From NCBI RefSeq assembly GCF_004014715.1, contig NZ_CP034834.1:868001-932000 (forward strand): 64,000 nt of DNA. The letters are read 5' to 3'. Made by a program: the position numbers and the translations under genes. How positions within the stretch are numbered: the first letter of the stretch is position 1; each line of letters begins with the position of its first letter. The DNA comes from Pseudoalteromonas sp. R3. Lineage in GTDB: Bacteria; Pseudomonadota; Gammaproteobacteria; Enterobacterales; Alteromonadaceae. Below the pieces are notes generated by a model. It saw only the letters and a list, made by a program, of their open reading frames with translations. It did no database searches and was not told the DNA's origin. Below, piece after piece: positions 54,301-64,000 of the stretch.

Positions 54301-57300
54301 ATCAGGCCGTGTGCCAGCGCTTTTGCATTGGCTTCCAGCTCAGCAAAGCTGACGTCCTGTGTACCATCGGTCAGGGCCGTTGCCTGTGCTCTGAGTGCAA
54401 CCTGCTGGCTGAACTCATCCAGCAAGGTGGTGTTTTGCGCGGCGTTCACAGGTGCTGCGCAGACCAATGCCGTTTCAGACAGTTGCAGCGGCTGGTGTGC
54501 GTCTTCAACCAGTCGGTTCAGATTGGCGCACAGGCTGTCGAGCAATGTCTGGATCCCTGCACGGTTGTACCTGGCTGTTTTATAGCCCAGGTTAAGGCTG
54601 AACGTGTCGCCCGGGCAAACGCTCAGGGTCAGGCCAAAGGCGGTATTTTCTCTCGCGTGTAAATCACAGATAGCCAGACCGTCACCGCGCATCATGTCTT
54701 CGTCAACCGGGTAGTTTTCAAACACCAGTATGCTCTCGTACAGGTCGTCTTCGGCGTCAATCTGTGCCCATTTCTTGATCTCCTGAGCAGAGCTGAATTG
54801 CCAGGTCATCAGGGCGCTTTGACAGTCGCTGATCTGCTGAACCAGCTCGCTACCCGTTTGTCGAGGCTGACAGTCTACTATCATAGGCAGGGTATTGATA
54901 AACAGGCCTGTCATATCCAATATGCCGGTCATGTCGGTGGGACGGCCAGAAACCGTTACGCCAAAGACTACCTGATTACTATGGCATACAGTGCTGAGAG
55001 TCAGTGCCCAGGCAGCCTGTACCAGGTTGTTTAATGTGGTGCCTTGTTGTTCTGCATGCTCACGCAGCTTGGCAAACTGCTCATCGCTCAGCGTCTCGCT
55101 CAGCATAGCGAAATTCTGCGCTTCATCTGATGTGGATGGCGCCAGCAATAATTTACGCTGCTCAGGCAAGGCCGCTAAATAGGCTTGCCAGAACTGCTGC
55201 TGAGCTTGTTTATCTCGCCCGGCAACCAAATCAACATACTCGCGATAAGGCGTCAGAGCGCGCATTTGGGTGCCCGGCTTTAATGCCGCAGATAACTGTT
55301 GCAACAGATTAGCCTGAGACCAGCCATCGAGGATGATATGGTGATAGGTCCAGCAAAACAGGGTGCGTTGCTCGCTTAGGCGGATCAGTTGCAGACGAAA
55401 TTGCCCTGGCTGTGCCAGGTTGAATTCCTGATAGCGGCTGCTCGTGAGTGCCTGATCTATTTGTTCAGCCTGTTGCACTGAGCCGGTGAGATCGAGGTGC
55501 TCTAGCGGCGGGGCCATTTGCGTATGGACCACCTGAGCGTGTTCGCCCGAAGATAAGAAGTGGAAACTGGTACGCAAAATCGGGTTGTGGTCTATCAGAG
55601 TTTGCCACGCACCTATGAAGGCTTCCTCATCCAGCGTCTCGGTAAAGGTCCAGTAAAGCTGGCAAATGTACACGCCCTTGCCCGGATCAGCCAGAGTATC
55701 AAACGCAATACCTTGCTGCACCGGCGTCAGCGGATAAACATCGGCTACGTTATTCAGTGTCAGTTGCTGCTCGGTCAGGGCCTGTGTTAGCTCACCCATG
55801 GCTTCCTGGTTGAGCCGGTTGGCAGAGAAGTCGCTCGGCCACAGGTTTACGTCATCGCTGTTTTGCGGTGTTTCTAATGCCTGCCACAGAGTATTTGCCA
55901 GTGTATTTAAAGGACCCGCCAGCAAATCCGGGTTAACGATTAAGCGGCTGTGTAGCTGTCCCTGATCGAGCCAGAAAATCACCTCCAGCAAATAAGGACG
56001 GTTATTTTCCGGTGCCGCGTTGTCACCCAGTGGCAGGTGATGTAACGGTGCACTCAACAGCGCGTCTAGCGTATCCTCAGCGCTAAAGTCACCGAGGAAA
56101 TTAAAGCTTAGCCAGGCCTTTGGCAGCGCACTTAATTGCTCGCGCAGGGCTGAATCAAAACTCAAGTAGCGCGCCAGATTGTAGCTTAACCCTTGCTCGG
56201 GCACGGCGCGGAGCTGTTCTTTGATACAGCCAACCAGATCCGTTTGCTGTGCTTTGCCCTGAAGCAGAACCGGATAAATGCTGGTAAACCAACCTGCTGT
56301 GGCCGAAACATCCAGCTGTTCGTCATAACTGTGGCGGCCATGGCTTTCTAAGTCCAGAACCAGCGCATCTGTTTTCAACAACCCGGTCAGTGACTGATAC
56401 AGCCGGGCAATCAGGTACTCCTCCAGCGTACACCGCATGCGCTGACATGCTTTATGCAGTGCCTGAGTTGCTGCGCTGCTCAGGGTGTGTTTCACGGTGG
56501 TGGCATCACCATACAGGTTCTCTTCATAGTCGCTTTGCAAGGCCTTATCGACCCCGCTGAGTTGCCATTTGGGTGACAACCAGTAGGTGTTGATCTCACT
56601 GATGACTTCCGGCTTTTGAGCCTGCTCGACCAGGTGCTCTGCCCACTGCCGGTAACCGGATTGTGGCGCGGTTAGTTTGGCGTCAGGGTTTGCCAGTACA
56701 TCGGCCAGATCTTTCATCAGCAGACGCCAGGAAACACCGTCAATTAATAAGTGGTGACATGCCACCAACAGGTATTGCTGCGGTTGTTCATTGTGCGTTG
56801 CGCAGATGCGGGCAAAGACCAGGTTGCAACCTTGCCAGGGGTCGACCATTTGATGCACCTGATTGGCAAATTCATGCAATACCTGAGTCCGGGTTTCTTC
56901 ATCCTGCCAGTGTAGTTCAGCGTCAATCACCTGATAGAGCGGCGCGTGGCTTTGCTGCTTGTCATACAGCCACTGCATGTGCTGACCCTGTTGCTCACTA
57001 AATCGGGTATGGAACAGGTCGTATACCTCAGCCAGTCTGGCCACCGCGGCATTCAACTCGCTTTGCCCGATACTCAAATCCAGCGCAAAGATGGCACTTT
57101 GGTCCCAGCCTGCGGGGGTGGCAAATTGCTGAGCAAAAAACCACTGCTGGATTGGCGTCAGCGGCACCTGTCCGTAATTTTGTACCGCCTGGTTGTGGCG
57201 GGTGACCAGTTGATCGCTTAATGGCGCCAGAGCCGCCAGCGTTGGGTTGCTCATAAATTGTTTGGCAGTGAGTTTAATGCCCTGTTTGGCAGCAGCGGCA

Positions 57301-60300
57301 ACCACTTCCAGCGCTGAGATGGAATCACCACCGAGTGTGAAAAAGTTGTCTGTGTCACTAAAATCGTTGCGTTTTAGCACTCTGGCCCAGATAGTTCTCA
57401 GCGGACTGAGGGCATCAGGTACTGCTTTGCTATGATGTACGGATATGGCATTTGGTGCCGGACGCGCCAGTTTGTCCTGCAACTGTTGTAGCAGGGCTTT
57501 TTTGTCGGCTTTGCCGTTACTGGTGAGCGGAAAGTCATTCACCGCATGCAAATACGCTGGGATCATATAAGCAGGTAAGCGGCCCTGTACCTTAGCCTTG
57601 AAAGCCGCTTCGTCTATATTGGCATCGGCGGTAGCTGCCATTTTCAGGCAGGCAACAATGCAGGGGTCGCCTGCATCTCGTTGCCATACCATAGCTTCAC
57701 AGGCTTCGACCTGTGGCAAAGCGGAAAACGCCGCCTCAATCTCACCCAGCTCGATACGAAAACCGCGGATCTTCACCTGATTGTCTTTGCGTCCGCGATA
57801 GACCAGCTCGCCACTGGGGTGCCATTTGGCAACGTCGCCACTACGGTAAAGGCGTTGTTCGCGCCCATCCAGCTGTTTTGTCACAAAGCGCTCCGCGTTA
57901 AGTTCTGGCCGGTGTAAATAGCCCAGCGTAACGCCGTCACCACCAACAAACATTTCACCATATACCCCCAGCGGTTGCGGTTCACCTTGTTCGTTCAGTA
58001 CCCAGATAGACAGGTCATCGAATTGACGACCGATCACATTACCCACGCCTGAGGTTAAGTCTGCGGCTGTGATCTCCCGATAGGTGTTATGAACTGTGGT
58101 TTCTGTGATGCCATACATATTGATCAGGCGGTGCTGTCGCTCGGGATAGCGCTCAAACCACGGTTGCAGCTGCATGATATCTAGTTTTTCACCGGCAAAA
58201 ATCACATAGCGAAGTGCGTCATATCGGAACTGATTATGACTCAGGTGCGCGCGCATCAGCGCCAGGAACGCCGTGGGTGTCTGGCTTAATATAGTGACCT
58301 GCTGATCGTGAATAAAGCGGTCAAACTGCTCTGGTGCACGACACACCCATTGTGGCACCAGGGCAATGCGGCCGCCATATAACAGCGCTCCCCACATTTC
58401 CCAGACCGATACATCAAATCCGTAGGAGTGGAACAGGCTGAACACATCCTGCTCGCTGAAGTGATAGTTTTGTTCATTGGACTTGAGCAGACGTACCACG
58501 TTCCTATGATTGACCATCACGCCTTTGGGGCGTCCGGTTGAGCCAGAAGTAAATATGACATAACAGGGTAGTTCGGGGTCACGCCGCGCCAGTATCTCTG
58601 CCCGGTCATAGTCAGTGGCTTCGCCTTTTTGCAGCTCACTCAGTGCCAGCCAGGGCGCACCACTGGCGGCGACTATCTCGCTGGGTGTCTGATCGACAAT
58701 AAAGGCGGCAACACTGACGTCCTCTAGTATGGTAGCGATCCTGTCTTGCGGTACATGGGTATCGAGCGGGATATAGGCCGCGCCCAGCTTGAGCACCGCG
58801 ATGATGGAGGCGATTAAATCCAGTGAGCGCTCGACGTTAATGGCAACAAAGTCTCCGGCAGCAATATTCAATGCCAGTAAAGACGCAGACACTTGCTCAG
58901 CACGCAGGTTGAGTTCGCGATAGCTCAATGCTTCGCCCTCATAATTGACGGCAATGCGGTCACCAAAACGCGCTGCTGTTTGTTCAAAAGCAGTCGCCAA
59001 GTCGGTCACCGGGTATTGGGTTTGCGCCGCACTGAACCGGGCAATCTGCGCCTGCTCCTGGGGCGCCACCACAGATACCTCGGCCAGTGCGCTATGCTCC
59101 AGCAGCTGAGTCATGACGCCTTGCAGGTTGGCGCCAAAGCGCGCTATGGTGCCGCGCTCAAAGCGTTGCGTGTTGTATTCAATGGCCAGCCCCAGTCCCT
59201 GGTCATCTTCAACCAGGGTAAAGGTGGCGTCAAATTTAGCGCTATGCATGTCCAGCGGTAACGCCCTGAACACGCTGCCATGTTGCTCGGTATTGGCTTC
59301 AATACCATGCATCTGGCTGTCGAATACCACTCGTACTAAGGGGGTTTCGCCCTCGACACGTTCGACGCCCAGTGCATCGACAATACGGTCAAAGGGGGCG
59401 TGCTGGTATTGTATGGCAGATGTAAAGCGCTGACTGATCTGTGCCAGCAGTTGCGCGGTGTTGTCTGCCTCATCCAGGTCGACTACGAAGGGCAACATGT
59501 TGACAAAAAAACCTATCTGCGACTGGCTTTGTGGTACCTGACGGTTTGCGAACGGTGTGCCAATAATGACTTTGTCACTGTTGTTGTAGCGCCCCAGTAA
59601 CAAGGCCATGGCAGCCAGGCCGAACTGGTAAGGCGTAGTGCTGTATTGCTTACAGCAGGTGTTGATTGCCTCACTGAGCTTGCTATCTAAGCTCAGTCGG
59701 AAGATTTCTCCCTGATTGAGATTCTCGCCGCTCTCTTCATAGTCGTAGGGCAATACAGAGTGCTTTGGCTCGCTGCCGATTAAAGTTTGCCAGTATGAAA
59801 CGGCGTCATTCACCGCGCTTTGGTTGCTGTCATGGCGCTCCCAGTAGGCAAGATCTTTCACCTGCAAAGGTAAAGTGGCTAACGTCGCCTGGGTCGCCCG
59901 ACAATGGCTTTCATATAGCTCAGCCAGCTCCTGTTGTAGTATCCGTACTGACCAGCCGTCAGCAATAACATGGTGAAAGTTAAATAACAGTATCTGACGT
60001 TCTTCGGCGCAATTTAGCAGGGTAACCCGAAACAGCGGAAGCTGGCTCAGATCAAACGGTGTCCGTGCCAGGTGACGCAGTGTCAGAGTGAGCTCATCGT
60101 CACTGTGTGTTCGGCAATCCTGCTCTTCAATGGCGACTGTAAAGGGGCTTAACACCTGCTGCACCGGCCGACCTGCCAGGCGTTTAAACACGGTACGCAG
60201 GCTACAGTGACGCACGACCAAATCGCTCAATGCGGCGCTGAAGGCGGTTTTATCGAAGCTGCCGTGGATTTCTAAAGCAAAGGGGATGTTATAGCCCGGA

Positions 60301-63300
60301 TCCTGGCTTTGTAGTTGGTTGATAACCCATAATCTTTCCTGCGCATAACTGAGAGGATAGCAGTCTTGCGGATCAAAATGGACTGACAGCGCCTGGCTGC
60401 TTTGCTGAGTGGCCTCTGAGGCAATAGCGGTTAAAAAGTCACCCAGTTTAGGGTTGGCAAATAAGGTTGCAACCGGGATCGAAAGTTCGAGTGCCTGATT
60501 AATTTGATGCAATAAACGCATAGCCAGGATGGACTGACCGCCGAGTGCAAAGAAGTCGCTATTGCGGTCGGCCTGTGGCACGCCCAGTAGCTGCTGCCAG
60601 TGAGAGACCACGATGTTTTCCCAGTCATCAAACGGACGCTCGTCAAGCAGAACAGAATCGTCGCTTGCCTTTATTTGCGGCTCAGTCAGCGCCCGATAGT
60701 CGAGCTTACCATTGGCGGTCATCGGCAGCTCTGAAAGGCATTCGTATACCCCGGGCTGCGCATAGGCCGGGAGTTCACCTGCCAGCTCTGCGGTGACCTG
60801 TGACAGGTCAATGTCAGTGTTGGGTTCGGCGACCAGATAAGCCGCCAGATACAATTCGCCCTGACGGTCATTAAACGCGCGTACCGCAGCGTTGGCTACG
60901 TTCGGGCAATTACGCAAACAGGCCTCAACTTCTGCCGGCTCGACCCGAAACCCTCGGATCTTGAGCTGATTGTCCAGTCTGCCGCCAAATTCCAGATTGC
61001 CGTCTGGCAGGTAACGCACCCGGTCGCCACTGGCGTACAAACGTTCAGTGCCGACTTCTGGCAGCGTCAGTTCAGTAAACTTCTCGGCATTGAGTTGTAC
61101 ACTGTCGAGGTACCCTGAGGTTAGTCCCATACCGGCAATATACAGCTGGCCCCAGCTGCCGTCAGCCACGACCTGTAATTGCTCATCCAGTACGTACAAG
61201 CGCGTATTATTCAGCGCCTTACCCAGAGGTGCATGTGCGGTGTGATAACGGGTTGCCGTAAAGTCGCCATGATTGGCCGGGCAATAGCTGCTGACATAGA
61301 AGGTTGATTCCGTGGGTCCGTAGCCATTCACAATCTGTAGTGGTTGATGACAGGCATCCAGCACTGCGTGCATCAGTTTGAGGTCACCAGCCTGGCCTCC
61401 GGTGAGCAGGGTTTGCAGACCGTCAAATACCTCTGGGCATTGACGTGCTAATTCATGGAACAAGGCCGTCGTCAGGAACATATGGCTGATCCCGCGTGCA
61501 CTGATGTACTGGCGCAGCGTATCCGGCGCCATTGCCGCCTCGCGTGGCACCACGGTCAGTTCACCACCGTGTAGCCAGGCACCCCAGAGTTCAAACAGGG
61601 CGGCATCAAAGGAGATATTCGCTATTTGTGAGATCACCGACTGACAGCTCAGGTCGGTATAGTTGTTGTTACAAACCGTACGCAGTATGGCGCCATGAGA
61701 GACAGGCACTGCTTTTGGCAAACCGGTTGACCCTGAGGTGAATAATACACACAGCGGATCCGTTAAGGTGCGGTCACACTCTGGCAAAGTAACGTCTTTG
61801 GGTGTTGGGGTTTCATTTAAATTCAGGCACGGACAGGGAAGTTCAGCATCCAGTACCTCCTTTACATCACTCAGTAACACTTTTGCGTCACTGGCCTTTA
61901 GCAGGTGTTTGATGCGTGACAGAGGATAATCCACAGAAACGGGCACATACACGGCACCCAAGCGTACTGTGGCCAAAATTGCGATAAGCCCCTGGCTGCC
62001 TTGCTGATAGCACAGCGCGACTTTATCGCCTGCGATGATGCCCCGCTGGTGCAACTGCTGTGCTATCTGCTCTGTTTGCTGCTGTAGTGAGTCATAATCC
62101 AGGCTTTGCTTGTCGCAGCTTAAGGCGGTGCGCTCACCGTGAAGCTGCACCTGCTCACGAAAGTAACTATAAACATTCCTGGTCTTTGGCAGCGCCAATT
62201 CAGTGTTATTGCGCTCGCACAGGATCTCGGTGCGCTTTTGCTCAGATACGCAGTTTAGTTTGCCTACGCGCTTGCTGCTGTCCTTCACCAGATCTTCGCA
62301 CAGAGTGAGCCAGTTATCGATAAAGTCGTCGGCATAGACTGAGTCCATCGCTTTAAGTGCGTACTCAAAGCACAGCTCAACCCGGTCATTGCTGGCCAGT
62401 ACATTCATAGTCAGCGGGAATTTTGCTTGCTGTGCATCCACGGCAAACGGTGCCATATCGAGTCCGGGCAACTGAATGTCAGGCTGAGCCTGCACCCAGG
62501 AAAACAATACCTGCACCAGGTCGCGTTTAGCGCCGGTCGCTGCGCCTTCGCTGCTTTGCAGGATATGATGATAGGGCAGTTCGGCGTGCTCCAGTACACT
62601 CAGACAGTGCTCTTTTACCTGCCCGGCCAGCGCTGTGAAGCTTTGCTGCGGGTCAACTTCGGCCAGCAGCGGCAAGGTATTAATGAAAAAACCAAGCGTA
62701 TATTGTTGTGCTTCTTTGCGCTCCGACGCAGGCAGGCCAATGACAAACCGTGACTGGCGGCTGTAATGCCATAAAAGCACCTGAAAACTGGCCAGATACA
62801 GCATGTTTTCAGACACCTGTAAGCGCACAGCCAGTTGTTTCATAGCCGTGCTCAGCGGGGTTGGAATTTCACGGCGCACTGTGCCAGCCTTATCGCCCGC
62901 ATCTATCACTCCCGCGACGGGAAACGCCAGTGCCTGTGCTTCATTTAAGTAGTCGTGCCAGAAGGTTTGCTGTCTTGCACAGGCCGGACTTTGCAGCCAT
63001 GCGTGCTGCATTCTGGCATAGTCGCTGTAACGACCTGCCTGCGGCCAGTGGGTTGTTTGCAGATCAGATTGCTGCCACAGCTCGGTGAGTTCGCGTAAAA
63101 ATAAGGCGCCAGAGCTGGCATCTGCAACAATATGGTGAAACACCAGCGCCAGCACATGATCCTCGTTGCCCAACTCAATGAGCGCACAGCGTAATAGTGG
63201 TGGCTGAGACAGATCGAAGCAGGTCGTCAGTAATTGCGACTGATACACATCAGCAGCAGCTTTCAGTCTTTGGGTCTCATCATCGTACTCAGTTACGCAC

Positions 63301-64000
63301 AAATGCTCGACTTGCAGTTTTGGTGGAGTAACCAGATGGGTGGTTAGCTCACCTTCTTCTATGCGAAAAGCGGTATGCAAGATCTCATGACGAGCTGCAA
63401 CCTGGTTCAGACAGGCGGTGAGTTTCTCGCTGTCCAGTGTGCCCTGAATGCGTAATGCAATGGGAATATTATAGCGGGCGTGTGCGCCCTCGTGTTGCTC
63501 GACAAACCATAAGCGCTCGGCACTGAGTGACGGCCGGGCAAAGCGCTGAGCGTCAGTGGTGGGTGCGGACCAGCTGCTGGATTCCGGCTGGCCGGGTTGT
63601 GCCAGTAGCAGCGTGGTTTGCTGAGCTATGCTGGTGGCCTGATAAAAGTCTTTAATGCCGGCCACACTATTGAGTGCCTGACAAGCCTGACGATGCGCCT
63701 GGCTCAGTTGCAGCGAGTCAACTCCGAGTTCAAACAGATTGGTATCAAGTGCGACGGGGTGACCCAGCAGCGCCTGCCAGATTGCCTGTATGGTGTGCTC
63801 TTGCTCGCTTCCTGCTCTGTCGGCAATCTGTGGCTGAGACACCTCAGCCTGTACGGATTCGCTCAGGCGTTGCTTATCAATTTTGCCGCTGACATTGAGT
63901 GGTAATACTTCTCGCTCGCTCCAGCGGGTTGGCACCATGTAATAGGGGAGTCGCTTAGCCAGATAAGATTGCAGTGTTTGTGCGCTTATTTCACAATCGG
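51330..64000 (-). CDS. Second NRPS, multimodular with two epimerisation domains (5' end outside window)
   Basis: The 3' part of a large synthetase gene. The frame stays open to base 64000 (reading DCEISAQTLQSYLAKRLPYY before the Met at 63938), so that Met is internal. In order of translation, by base: end of an A domain and T (FELGVDSL, near 63740); C (HHIVADASS near 63138), A (SGSTG near 61730), T (GGQSI near 60540); C (HHVIADGWS near 59970), A (near 58540), T (GGDSI near 57330), E (HHLLIDGVSW near 56750, ESHGRH); C of D-accepting type (HHIILDGWS near 55340), A (near 53975), T (GGDSL near 52805), E (HHLAIDMMGW near 52240, EGHGRD, EFNYLGQF). Codes: DAFFLGGFYK, DVWSIAMVHK, DANHKGLVDK; none is assigned with confidence. 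Two residues should be turned to D-form. There is no thioesterase: the protein ends about 20 residues after the last E domain, so a partner must take the chain. Its style differs from NRPS A-D. Confidence 0.96.
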   Translation of the reverse strand, partial: DCEISAQTLQSYLAKRLPYYMVPTRWSEREVLPLNVSGKIDKQRLSESVQAEVSQPQIADRAGSEQEHTIQAIWQALLGHPVALDTNLFELGVDSLQLSQAHRQACQALNSVAGIKDFYQATSIAQQTTLLLAQPGQPESSSWSAPTTDAQRFARPSLSAERLWFVEQHEGAHARYNIPIALRIQGTLDSEKLTACLNQVAARHEILHTAFRIEEGELTTHLVTPPKLQVEHLCVTEYDDETQRLKAAADVYQSQLLTTCFDLSQPPLLRCALIELGNEDHVLALVFHHIVADASSGALFLRELTELWQQSDLQTTHWPQAGRYSDYARMQHAWLQSPACARQQTFWHDYLNEAQALAFPVAGVIDAGDKAGTVRREIPTPLSTAMKQLAVRLQVSENMLYLASFQVLLWHYSRQSRFVIGLPASERKEAQQYTLGFFINTLPLLAEVDPQQSFTALAGQVKEHCLSVLEHAELPYHHILQSSEGAATGAKRDLVQVLFSWVQAQPDIQLPGLDMAPFAVDAQQAKFPLTMNVLASNDRVELCFEYALKAMDSVYADDFIDNWLTLCEDLVKDSSKRVGKLNCVSEQKRTEILCERNNTELALPKTRNVYSYFREQVQLHGERTALSCDKQSLDYDSLQQQTEQIAQQLHQRGIIAGDKVALCYQQGSQGLIAILATVRLGAVYVPVSVDYPLSRIKHLLKASDAKVLLSDVKEVLDAELPCPCLNLNETPTPKDVTLPECDRTLTDPLCVLFTSGSTGLPKAVPVSHGAILRTVCNNNYTDLSCQSVISQIANISFDAALFELWGAWLHGGELTVVPREAAMAPDTLRQYISARGISHMFLTTALFHELARQCPEVFDGLQTLLTGGQAGDLKLMHAVLDACHQPLQIVNGYGPTESTFYVSSYCPANHGDFTATRYHTAHAPLGKALNNTRLYVLDEQLQVVADGSWGQLYIAGMGLTSGYLDSVQLNAEKFTELTLPEVGTERLYASGDRVRYLPDGNLEFGGRLDNQLKIRGFRVEPAEVEACLRNCPNVANAAVRAFNDRQGELYLAAYLVAEPNTDIDLSQVTAELAGELPAYAQPGVYECLSELPMTANGKLDYRALTEPQIKASDDSVLLDERPFDDWENIVVSHWQQLLGVPQADRNSDFFALGGQSILAMRLLHQINQALELSIPVATLFANPKLGDFLTAIASEATQQSSQALSVHFDPQDCYPLSYAQERLWVINQLQSQDPGYNIPFALEIHGSFDKTAFSAALSDLVVRHCSLRTVFKRLAGRPVQQVLSPFTVAIEEQDCRTHSDDELTLTLRHLARTPFDLSQLPLFRVTLLNCAEERQILLFNFHHVIADGWSVRILQQELAELYESHCRATQATLATLPLQVKDLAYWERHDSNQSAVNDAVSYWQTLIGSEPKHSVLPYDYEESGENLNQGEIFRLSLDSKLSEAINTCCKQYSTTPYQFGLAAMALLLGRYNNSDKVIIGTPFANRQVPQSQSQIGFFVNMLPFVVDLDEADNTAQLLAQISQRFTSAIQYQHAPFDRIVDALGVERVEGETPLVRVVFDSQMHGIEANTEQHGSVFRALPLDMHSAKFDATFTLVEDDQGLGLAIEYNTQRFERGTIARFGANLQGVMTQLLEHSALAEVSVVAPQEQAQIARFSAAQTQYPVTDLATAFEQTAARFGDRIAVNYEGEALSYRELNLRAEQVSASLLALNIAAGDFVAINVERSLDLIASIIAVLKLGAAYIPLDTHVPQDRIATILEDVSVAAFIVDQTPSEIVAASGAPWLALSELQKGEATDYDRAEILARRDPELPCYVIFTSGSTGRPKGVMVNHRNVVRLLKSNEQNYHFSEQDVFSLFHSYGFDVSVWEMWGALLYGGRIALVPQWVCRAPEQFDRFIHDQQVTILSQTPTAFLALMRAHLSHNQFRYDALRYVIFAGEKLDIMQLQPWFERYPERQHRLINMYGITETTVHNTYREITAADLTSGVGNVIGRQFDDLSIWVLNEQGEPQPLGVYGEMFVGGDGVTLGYLHRPELNAERFVTKQLDGREQRLYRSGDVAKWHPSGELVYRGRKDNQVKIRGFRIELGEIEAAFSALPQVEACEAMVWQRDAGDPCIVACLKMAATADANIDEAAFKAKVQGRLPAYMIPAYLHAVNDFPLTSNGKADKKALLQQLQDKLARPAPNAISVHHSKAVPDALSPLRTIWARVLKRNDFSDTDNFFTLGGDSISALEVVAAAAKQGIKLTAKQFMSNPTLAALAPLSDQLVTRHNQAVQNYGQVPLTPIQQWFFAQQFATPAGWDQSAIFALDLSIGQSELNAAVARLAEVYDLFHTRFSEQQGQHMQWLYDKQQSHAPLYQVIDAELHWQDEETRTQVLHEFANQVHQMVDPWQGCNLVFARICATHNEQPQQYLLVACHHLLIDGVSWRLLMKDLADVLANPDAKLTAPQSGYRQWAEHLVEQAQKPEVISEINTYWLSPKWQLSGVDKALQSDYEENLYGDATTVKHTLSSAATQALHKACQRMRCTLEEYLIARLYQSLTGLLKTDALVLDLESHGRHSYDEQLDVSATAGWFTSIYPVLLQGKAQQTDLVGCIKEQLRAVPEQGLSYNLARYLSFDSALREQLSALPKAWLSFNFLGDFSAEDTLDALLSAPLHHLPLGDNAAPENNRPYLLEVIFWLDQGQLHSRLIVNPDLLAGPLNTLANTLWQALETPQNSDDVNLWPSDFSANRLNQEAMGELTQALTEQQLTLNNVADVYPLTPVQQGIAFDTLADPGKGVYICQLYWTFTETLDEEAFIGAWQTLIDHNPILRTSFHFLSSGEHAQVVHTQMAPPLEHLDLTGSVQQAEQIDQALTSSRYQEFNLAQPGQFRLQLIRLSEQRTLFCWTYHHIILDGWSQANLLQQLSAALKPGTQMRALTPYREYVDLVAGRDKQAQQQFWQAYLAALPEQRKLLLAPSTSDEAQNFAMLSETLSDEQFAKLREHAEQQGTTLNNLVQAAWALTLSTVCHSNQVVFGVTVSGRPTDMTGILDMTGLFINTLPMIVDCQPRQTGSELVQQISDCQSALMTWQFSSAQEIKKWAQIDAEDDLYESILVFENYPVDEDMMRGDGLAICDLHARENTAFGLTLSVCPGDTFSLNLGYKTARYNRAGIQTLLDSLCANLNRLVEDAHQPLQLSETALVCAAPVNAAQNTTLLDEFSQQVALRAQATALTDGTQDVSFAELEANAKALAHGLIAQGCCPGDAVVLALPRSVDLIRALLAIWYAGGVYVPADPGFPAERIEYIANKVKAKILICEESLLDSCQALTVPQCHIDTPTALASTIHPACELPGPSALAYILFTSGSTGQPKGVEISHQALAEHIRWHVSEFDLQPQDSCLLITPVVFDASINALLPFMACGSSLYLAPADVHNEPDRLIALLRDNHISQLHLVPSMLDILLQQPEFATLDSLRYVKAGGEALKASTVTAFYQALPGSELINLYGPTECCVDSLFWRAPRTFDPEQAVKIGNPAGPIAAVVVDHNLNPVPDGVTGELLLSGLKLAQGYCNDSELTRRAFVTLNGQRYYRSGDLVWRDQQGEYLYAGRRDHQVKLNGVRLEPEEIENQLATLAGVKELCVAVKPLATQNNKPVLVAYWVAREDTDDDLQSALRAHAEAHLPQTHRPGVYQQLTALPRLPSLKVDRKKLPELNLIKTGEAQRVAPQSDAEHALVVALAELLSLETTQISLADNYFSLGGDSLIAIQLGARLKRDGWRLQVKDLLAQQTLSQVAACCTALTGCEQAPVEARLSGPLVPIQARFFEQGFAEQHHWNQAFAFTLLQPQSPDFIAEVVTQLDKHHEIFRLRFERQEGQWQQRIDQTDAGLMLEYHDLSQHDDSLMAEQLQLIAGDAQASLDLQLGPISKVLLFDCGQHRPQKLVFIMHHLAIDMMGWRAIFEDLYQLIESAEPQAETLLPTTLSYIEWGHHLAEHAGVYRDELNYWRSLPFDKVPALPQDFAVQDNTEACAEVVSVALDETRTDTLLRTIPQAFSTQINALLLTALHRVIAQWHGADHLAVSLEGHGRDELPGVDSVDISRTLGWFTKIYPVVLQLDQHADLVSGLQSIQSQLDAVPNKGMGYGVLNYASDQAEQLQHLPKPQIEFNYLGQFVSQGNASPKMVISDDAIGPLHSPKAHRSALLGIDCFVNQGQISFHWSFSHAIHRRETIEGLAHAYVKVLHELCQLAEAELT

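Noticed and set aside
56663..57001. + strand ORFs within the second NRPS gene
   Set aside because: They lie opposite conserved E-domain motifs, lack start signals and look like shadows of the NRPS frame.
63936..63938. ATG as start of the - strand NRPS
   Set aside because: It is the Met of the conserved YYMVP segment of an A domain; the frame stays open to the end of the window.

Overview
The window looks like a chromosomal segment from a marine gammaproteobacterium, most likely a Pseudoalteromonas or close relative. This is inferred from gene content and protein style only; there is no rRNA or other marker gene. Two nonribosomal peptide synthetase (NRPS) regions face each other and are separated by about 19 kb of ordinary cellular genes.

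Bases 1-32501, + strand: four NRPS genes (A to D, named here by order). Each stop overlaps the next start by one base (TAATG), so they form one translationally coupled operon. Gene A continues upstream of the window. Ten adenylation domains are visible. B, C and D start with a TubC-type docking domain. There are no separate epimerisation domains; six condensation domains, including the truncated first one, belong to the dual condensation/epimerisation type, and the five whose motifs are visible have degenerate first motifs. Specificity codes read by eye suggest ...Ile/Val - basic - Ala? - Phe/Leu-like - Ser - Thr - Ser - basic - Ser - Val. The last gene has no thioesterase or reductase and ends in an acidic tail before a strong terminator. 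Gene B is split by a one-base frameshift. A 3.4-kb stretch of A (A-T-C plus the start of the next A domain) is repeated almost identically in D.

Bases 32502-51300: a lipoprotein; DoxX; a LysR regulator divergent from a QorB-like quinone oxidoreductase; a membrane diguanylate cyclase; a signal-anchored protein; a secreted HAD/LNS2-like phosphatase; three tandem paralogous outer-membrane beta-barrel genes; a small possible ribbon-helix-helix protein with a frameshifted membrane protein; a structured intergenic region with one orphan type I-C-like CRISPR repeat; two M13 metallopeptidase lipoproteins on either side of a frameshifted pentapeptide-repeat membrane protein; and a large lipoprotein of unknown function.

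Bases 51330-64000, - strand: the 3' part of a second, unrelated NRPS gene (A-T / C-A-T / C-A-T-E / C-A-T-E) that continues beyond the window and ends with an epimerisation domain. Its domain style differs from A to D, so it is probably a separate assembly line. Three genes in the window (NRPS-B, the small membrane protein and the pentapeptide protein) are each broken by one missing G or C in a G/C run, which points to assembly error as much as to true mutation.
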